Translations under genes and position numbers: made by a program
Notes under the pieces: model-generated
What the model was told of the DNA's origin: nothing
What the model saw: only the letters and a program-made list of their open reading frames with translations
Database searches by the model: none
Part shown: piece by piece, positions 59,116 to 64,000 of the stretch
Numbering within the stretch: position 1 is the first letter of the stretch
Layout of the letters: each line of letters starts with the position of its first letter
Assembly (NCBI GenBank): GCA_025666215.1
Contig: CP102593.1
Location: 5,221,001-5,285,000 of the forward strand
Direction of reading: 5' to 3'
DNA from: Xanthomonas campestris pv. phormiicola
GTDB lineage: Bacteria > Pseudomonadota > Gammaproteobacteria > Xanthomonadales > Xanthomonadaceae
DNA length: 64,000 nucleotides

Positions 59116-61287
59116 ATGAGCGCACTACATCCCCTGCTGATCGAACTGGGTACCGAGGAACTGCCGGTCAAGGCGCTGCCGGGCCTGGCGCAGGCCCTGT
59201 TCGACGGGGTGATCGCCGGGCTGGAGAAGCGCGGCATCGCGGTCGAACGCGGCGACGCCAGGCCGCTGTCCACCCCGCGCCGGCTGGCGGTGCTGCTGCC
59301 GGGCGTGGCCGCCGAGCAGCCGGAGCAGCGCTCGGAAGTGCTCGGCCCCTACCTCAACATCGCCCTGGACGCCGCCGGCCAGCCGACCAAGGCGCTGGCC
59401 GGCTTCGCCGCCAAGGCCGGCATCGACTGGACCGCGCTGGAGCGCACCAGCGACGCCAAGGGCGAGCGCTTCGTGCACCGTGCGGTGACCCCGGGCGCGC
59501 AGACCGCCGCGCTGCTGCCGGAGATCCTGCGCGAGGCGATCGCGGCGATGCCGATCCCTAAGCCGATGCGCTGGGGCGACCACGACTACGGCTTCGCGCG
59601 GCCGGTGCACTGGCTGGTGCTGCTGTTCGGCAACGACGTGGTGCCGGTGCAGCTGTTCGGCGTGCAGGCCGACCGGGTCAGCCGCGGCCACCGCTTCCTG
59701 CACGACGCGCCGGTCGCGCTGGCCCAGCCGGGCGACTACGTGGCCGCGCTGGAAGCGGCGCAGGTGCTGGTGGACCCGGATGCGCGCCGCGCGCGCATCG
59801 TCGCCGAGGTCGAGCAGGCCGCGCGTCAGGCCGGCGGCAGCGCGCGCATTTCCGACGACAACCTGGAGCAGGTGGTGAACCTGGTCGAATGGCCGTCGGC
59901 GGTGCTGTGCCATTTCGAACCGGCATTCCTGGCGGTACCGCAGGAAGCGCTGATCGAGACGATGGAGAGCAACCAGAAGTTCTTCCCGGTGCTCGACGCC
60001 GGCGGCAAGCTGACCGAGCACTTCATCGGCATCGCCAACATCGTCTCGCGCGACGTGGCCGAAGTGGCCAAGGGCTACGAGCGGGTGATCCGCCCGCGCT
60101 TCGCCGACGCCAAGTTCTTCTTCGACGAGGACCTCAAGCAGGGCCTGGAGGCGATGGGCGCGGGCCTGGCCAGCGTGACCTACCAGGCCAAGCTCGGCAG
60201 CATCGCCGACAAGGTGCAGCGCGTGGCCGCGCTGGCCGAGGCGATCGCGCCGCTGGTCGGCGTGGACGCCGCGCAGGCGCGCCGCGCCGCCGAGTTGAGC
60301 AAGAACGACCTGCAGTCGCGCATGGTCAACGAATTCCCCGAACTGCAGGGCATCGCCGGGCGCCACTACGCCAAGGCCGCCGGCGAGAGCAGCGAGATCG
60401 CGCTTGCGATCGGCGAGGCCTACCAGCCGCGCTTCGCCGGCGACGACATCGCGCTGTCGCCGCTGGGCAAGGTGCTAGCGATCGCGGAGCGTCTGGACAC
60501 GCTGGCCGGCGGCTTCGCCGCGGGGTTGAAGCCGACCGGCAACAAGGATCCGTTCGCGCTGCGGCGCAATGCGCTGGGGTTGGCGCGGACGGTGATTGAG
60601 AGTGGGTTTGATGTGGATTTGGAAGAGATGCTCGGCTCTTCCCTTATCAATGTTCAGCACGCGCTTGCAGACGTCAGCGCACGTGAAAAGATTCAAGCGC
60701 TCGTCGCTGCTAAGCAGGCTGGAATCAAGACTTCGTTGGGGGTGACTGTTTCAGCGTCCCTGAAGGGCTCGCTTGCGGAAGAGTTGTTCGATTTCATCCT
60801 CGACCGACTGCGTGGCTACTACGCCGACAAGGGCGTACCGGCGACGCATTTCAATGCGGTGGCGGAACTGAAGCCGGCTTCGCTCTACGACTTCGACCGC
60901 CGCATCGACGCGATCGGCATCTTCGCCACGCTGCCGGAGGCCGAGGCGCTGGCCGCGGCCAACAAGCGCATCCGCAACATCCTGCGCAAGGCCGAAGGCG
61001 CGATTCCCGCGCAGATCGATCCGACCCTGCTGCGCGAGCCGGCCGAAAGCGCACTGGCCGAGGCGGTGGAAGCGGCGATCGTGGAAACCGACGGCGCCCT
61101 GCGCCAGCACGACTACGTCACCGTGCTGAACTTCCTGGCGCGGCTGCGGCCGCAGGTGGACGCGTTCTTCGACGGGGTCATGGTCAACGTCGAGGACCCG
61201 GCGATCCGCAGCAACCGCCTGGCCCTGCTCAAGCGCCTGGGCGACCGCCTCGGCAGCGTCGCCGCGATCGAGCACCTGTCGTCGTAA
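59116..61287 (+). CDS. glyS: Glycyl-tRNA synthetase beta subunit
   Basis: 723 residues. The N-terminus [69 protein letters not shown] and the HD-like region [18 protein letters not shown] are typical GlyS motifs. The C-terminal anticodon-binding region ([20 protein letters not shown] onward) is normal. Between about 60570 and 60815 the DNA is much less GC-rich (28/60 G+C in 60601-60660 by my count), and the protein there ([18 protein letters not shown] to [19 protein letters not shown]) reads unlike typical GC-rich usage, a mosaic patch. The frame is intact. Confidence 0.97.
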   Translation: MSALHPLLIELGTEELPVKALPGLAQALFDGVIAGLEKRGIAVERGDARPLSTPRRLAVLLPGVAAEQPEQRSEVLGPYLNIALDAAGQPTKALAGFAAKAGIDWTALERTSDAKGERFVHRAVTPGAQTAALLPEILREAIAAMPIPKPMRWGDHDYGFARPVHWLVLLFGNDVVPVQLFGVQADRVSRGHRFLHDAPVALAQPGDYVAALEAAQVLVDPDARRARIVAEVEQAARQAGGSARISDDNLEQVVNLVEWPSAVLCHFEPAFLAVPQEALIETMESNQKFFPVLDAGGKLTEHFIGIANIVSRDVAEVAKGYERVIRPRFADAKFFFDEDLKQGLEAMGAGLASVTYQAKLGSIADKVQRVAALAEAIAPLVGVDAAQARRAAELSKNDLQSRMVNEFPELQGIAGRHYAKAAGESSEIALAIGEAYQPRFAGDDIALSPLGKVLAIAERLDTLAGGFAAGLKPTGNKDPFALRRNALGLARTVIESGFDVDLEEMLGSSLINVQHALADVSAREKIQALVAAKQAGIKTSLGVTVSASLKGSLAEELFDFILDRLRGYYADKGVPATHFNAVAELKPASLYDFDRRIDAIGIFATLPEAEALAAANKRIRNILRKAEGAIPAQIDPTLLREPAESALAEAVEAAIVETDGALRQHDYVTVLNFLARLRPQVDAFFDGVMVNVEDPAIRSNRLALLKRLGDRLGSVAAIEHLSS

Positions 61288-61341
61288 GCAGGGCGGCGGA
61301 CTGCTGCAGGTAGGGGCTGCGAAAGCAGCCTCTTCATTTTT

Positions 61342-61602
61342 TGTGGGAGCGGCTTCAGCCGCGACGCGCGAAGCTGGCAGCGCCACAACCAAGTGAAGCC
61401 GCGTCGGGACTGAAGTCCCTCCCACAGTGCACCCGGCCGGCTACGTCCGAGCGCCTGCCGATCGACGCTGCTTGAGAGAGCCGCAGTTCTGGCGGCACCG
61501 CTTCTTGTGGGAGCGACTTCAGTCGCGACGCGCGAAGCTGCAATTCCGCAATGCTGAGAAGAAAGCGTCGGGGCTGAAGCCCCTCCTACAGTGCACTCGG
61601 CC
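61342..61602. repeat. Two BIME-like repeat units, 164-bp period
   Basis: REP-like units occur in opposed pairs at 61342-61365 with 61403-61426, and at 61506-61529 with 61567-61590. Each pair is 85 bp long, followed by GTGCAC(C/T)CGGCC, and the second pair is exactly 164 bp after the first. They lie in the 556-bp gap between glyS and rep. Confidence 0.85.
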
Positions 61603-61625
61603 AGCCATGTACAAGCACCGGACTG

Positions 61626-61759
61626 AGCCCCTCTCCCCTCGGGAGAGGGGTTGGGGTGAGGGTCCGGCGCGCAGCGTCTCGCGGAGGTTGGATGCACGAG
61701 GCTTCGCCCGTACCCTCATCCGCCCCTTCGGGGCACCTTCTCCCGATGGGAGAAGGGAA
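61626..61759. repeat. Fold-back repeat, second full copy
   Basis: 134 bp, the same element as at 58965-59095: AGCCCCTCTCCC start, GGGTTGGGGTGAGGGTCCGG, then ACCCTCATCCGCCCCTTCGG and GGGAGAAGGGAA at the end. Central 40 bp differ between copies while both arms are conserved. Confidence 0.85.
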
Positions 61760-61815
61760 ATCACTTCACGCAGGCCTGCCACGCACAGTGCTGCGCACAA
61801 CCGCCGTTACGAATC

Positions 61816-61842
61816 CCGACTCCCAAATCCCGAATCCCCGCC
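61816..61842. repeat. Single arm of the GGGAAT-type repeat
   Basis: CGACTCCCAAATCCCGAATC-type units directly before the rep stop codon. No partner arm was found nearby. Confidence 0.55.
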
Positions 61843-61843
61843 T

Positions 61844-63820
61844 TCAATCAAACAACGCCTGGATCGCCGCCAGCCCGGCATTGGCGCGTTCCTTCTTGCG
61901 CTCGGCGTCGGCCACCGGGTCGGCGCCGTCGCGCTGCATTTCCTCAGCGGGGATCTCGGCGAAGAAGCGGCTGGGCTTGAGCCGGATGTGCTCGCCGAAC
62001 TTGCGCGTGAGCTTGCTGTAACTCATCCACAGCTGCTCCTTGGCGCGGGTGATGCCCACGTACAGCAGGCGCCGCTCTTCCTGCAGGTTGCCCTCCTCCA
62101 GGCTGACCTCGTGCGGCAGCACGCCGTCCTCGCAGCCGACGATGAACACGTAGCGGAACTCCAGGCCCTTGGACGCGTGCATCGTCATCATCCGCACCTG
62201 GTTGCCGCCGTCGTCCTTGTCGTTGCGCGACAGCAGCGCCAGCTGCGCGGCCAGGTCGCCGACGGTGGCCCCGCGCGGGCCGCCCTCGAACCACTTGGCG
62301 AGTTCTTCCAGGTTGCTGCGGCGGCGCTGGAACGTGGTTTCGTCCTTGCACTGGCTGCGCAGTTCGCGGATCAGTCCCGACTGCTCGGCGAGCTGGCGCA
62401 CCACGTCGGCCGAGGACAGGGTCAGCGAGGCGGTGCGCAACTCGTGCAGGACGTCGACGAAATCGCTCAGGCCGTTGGCCGCGCGCGGCGGCAACTGCTG
62501 CAGCGCGCCCATCGACTCGGCCGCGCGCGACATCGGCAGATGCTTGGCCGAGGCCAGTTCGGCCAGCTTGGCCAGCGAGGTCGCGCCGACCTCGCGCTTG
62601 GGCGCCTGCACCGCGCGCAGGAACGCGGCATCGTCGTCGGGATTGACCAGCAGCCGCAGCCACGACAGCACGTCCTTCACTTCCTGCCGTTCCAGGAACG
62701 CGGTGCCGCCGGTGATGTGGTACGGCACGCCGGCCATCTGCAAGGCCTTTTCCAGCGGCCGCGACTGGAAGTTGCCGCGGAACAGGATGCAGAAATCGCT
62801 CCACGGCACCTGCTTGGCGGTGCCCAGGTAGGCGATCTCGGCGGCGACCTTCTCCGCCTCGTGCTCGCTGTCGCGGCATTCCCACACGCGGATGCGCTCG
62901 CCGTCGGCCTGGTCGCTCCACAGGGTCTTCAGGTGCTCGTGCGGGTTGTGCGCGATCAGCGCGTTGGCCGCGCGCAGCACGCGGTTGGAGCAGCGGTAGT
63001 TCTGCTCCAGCTTGACGATCTGCAGCGCCGGATAGTCGCGCCCCATCTGCATCAGGTTTTCCGGGTTGGCGCCGCGCCAGGCGTAGATGCTCTGGTCGTC
63101 GTCGCCCACGCAGGTGAAGTTGCCGCGCGGGCCGGCCAGCATCTTCAGCAGCCGGTACTGCGCGTCGTTGGTGTCCTGGCTCTCGTCCACCAGCAGGTAG
63201 CCGATGCGCTCGCGCCAGGCCATGACGATGTCCTCGTTCTCCTCCAGCACCTGCACCGGCAGGCGGATCAGGTCGTCGAAGTCCACCGCGTTGAACGTGC
63301 TCAGCCGCGCCTGATAGCGCTCGTACAGGCTGGCCGCCTCCTGCTCGCGGTTGCTGCGCGCCGCGGCCATCGCCTGCTCCGGCGACAGCCCGGCGTTCTT
63401 GGCGCGCGAGATCAGGTTCCTGGCGTCGTCGATCGCATCGGGCTTGGCGCCGTGCATCAGGTCCTTGATCTGCGCGGCGGCATCGTCGGCGTCGAAGATC
63501 GAGAAGCCGCGCTTCAGGCCCACCGCGGCGTGCTCGATCTGCAGGAACTTCAGCCCCAGCGCGTGGAAGGTGCAGATGGTCAGGCCGTCGGCGGCATCGC
63601 CGCGGATGCGCTTGGCCACGCGCTCGCGCATTTCCTTGGCCGACTTGTTGGTGAAGGTGATCGCGGCGATGCGCTTGGCCGGGTAGCGGCCGGTGGCGAT
63701 CAGATGCGCGATCTTTTCCACGATCACGCGGGTCTTGCCGCTGCCGGCGCCGGCCAGCACCAGCAACGGGCCTTCGCAATGCAGCACCGCGGCGCGTTGG
63801 GGGGGATTGAGACCGTGCAT
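61844..63820 (-). CDS. rep: ATP-dependent DNA helicase Rep
   Basis: 658 residues, Rep-sized. UvrD/Rep superfamily 1 motifs appear in order: NPPQRAAV (Q motif), LAGAGSGKTRVI (Walker A), AITFTNKSAKEMRERV, the DEXQ-like LLVDESQDTND, CVGDDDQSIYAWRGA, KLEQNYRCSNRVLRAAN, VRMMTMHASKGLEFRYVFIVG and LLYVGITRAKEQLW. It unwinds DNA 3' to 5' ahead of replication forks. The start at ATG 63820 fits the conserved MHGLNPPQ N-terminus. It diverges from tdk. Confidence 0.96.
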   Translation of the reverse strand: MHGLNPPQRAAVLHCEGPLLVLAGAGSGKTRVIVEKIAHLIATGRYPAKRIAAITFTNKSAKEMRERVAKRIRGDAADGLTICTFHALGLKFLQIEHAAVGLKRGFSIFDADDAAAQIKDLMHGAKPDAIDDARNLISRAKNAGLSPEQAMAAARSNREQEAASLYERYQARLSTFNAVDFDDLIRLPVQVLEENEDIVMAWRERIGYLLVDESQDTNDAQYRLLKMLAGPRGNFTCVGDDDQSIYAWRGANPENLMQMGRDYPALQIVKLEQNYRCSNRVLRAANALIAHNPHEHLKTLWSDQADGERIRVWECRDSEHEAEKVAAEIAYLGTAKQVPWSDFCILFRGNFQSRPLEKALQMAGVPYHITGGTAFLERQEVKDVLSWLRLLVNPDDDAAFLRAVQAPKREVGATSLAKLAELASAKHLPMSRAAESMGALQQLPPRAANGLSDFVDVLHELRTASLTLSSADVVRQLAEQSGLIRELRSQCKDETTFQRRRSNLEELAKWFEGGPRGATVGDLAAQLALLSRNDKDDGGNQVRMMTMHASKGLEFRYVFIVGCEDGVLPHEVSLEEGNLQEERRLLYVGITRAKEQLWMSYSKLTRKFGEHIRLKPSRFFAEIPAEEMQRDGADPVADAERKKERANAGLAAIQALFD

Positions 63821-63955
63821 GAAGACTTCCCTGGGCCGCGCATTGTAGCGGGCGCCGGCCGGCGGCGAGGACCGGGCCGCTGCGCGGGCGCTGAACGGGT
63901 TTTCCCGGGCGCATCCGGCCTGCGACGGAGTTGTCCGCCGCGCTAGAATCGGGCC

Positions 63956-64000
63956 ATGGCGAAACTGTACTTCTACTATTCGGCGATGAACGCCGGCAAG
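63956..64000 (+). CDS. tdk: Thymidine kinase (first 15 codons, cut by window edge)
   Basis: MAKLYFYYSAMNAGK is the N-terminus of the bacterial type II thymidine kinase, ending in the P-loop Lys (family pattern S-A-M-N-A-G-K-T/S). It would phosphorylate thymidine in the salvage pathway. The rest lies outside the window. Confidence 0.85.
   Translation, partial: MAKLYFYYSAMNAGK

Overview
The window is high-GC chromosomal DNA from a Xanthomonas or very close relative (Lysobacteraceae). The signs are the gene content (gltBD, tatABC, hemH, rdgC, glyQS), a XylR/xylan-box xylan utilization locus with a TonB-dependent receptor, and several intergenic repeat families typical of that genus. Species cannot be fixed from the sequence alone. 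I saw no rRNA, tRNA, CRISPR array, prophage or plasmid origin.

Left part (1-8.6 kb): the 5' part of a topoisomerase IB gene (minus strand), an I78-type protease-inhibitor lipoprotein, the glutamate synthase genes gltB-gltD separated by a GGGAAT-type fold-back repeat, a MITE-like element, and a small DUF465-DUF488 pair.

Centre (8.7-42.9 kb): a xylan/glucuronoxylan utilization locus in two blocks. Block 1 (8.7-17.8 kb) has a cytoplasmic GH43 enzyme, a GPH-type sugar transporter and a large TonB-dependent receptor on the minus strand. Diverging from them across two xylan-box-like palindromes are a truncated hexuronate transporter (exuT remnant), a GH10 xylanase and uxaC. Block 2 (29.2-42.6 kb) has uxuB, a PA14-containing GH3 enzyme, a secreted GH43 enzyme, a truncated mannonate dehydratase (manD remnant), a sialate/acetylxylan esterase and the GH67 alpha-glucuronidase, all on the minus strand. 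Divergent xylR and a convergent xylA with its own xylan box complete the block. Together the genes import and cut xylan, remove acetyl and glucuronosyl side groups, and send xylose and glucuronate into central metabolism. Two steps of the glucuronate branch are truncated here.

Between the two blocks lie about 11.4 kb of unrelated genes with signs of rearrangement: a serine beta-lactamase-like gene with an in-frame stop, a small outer-membrane barrel, an SMP-30-like lipoprotein, and a TetR / TonB-receptor / secreted phosphatase unit whose phosphatase carries an MptpB/LipA-like active-site loop. The same interval holds an IS3-type transposase scrap, a DUF6624 protein, an FeS-type photolyase/cryptochrome with a DUF2256 partner missed by length-limited ORF calls, and a VOC protein with a duplicated C-terminal scrap.

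Right part (43-64 kb): conserved housekeeping genes. These are ttcA, rdgC, a YgjP-like metallopeptidase-fold gene, a chemoreceptor with a FliA-type promoter, an alpha/beta hydrolase overlapping hemH, a SYLF-domain protein, tatABC, a BPSS1780-type membrane protein, a glutamine amidotransferase, an orphan GspE-like ATPase, glyQ and glyS (glyS has an internal low-GC patch), rep helicase and the first 15 codons of tdk. The gaps are rich in REP/BIME-like and fold-back repeats.
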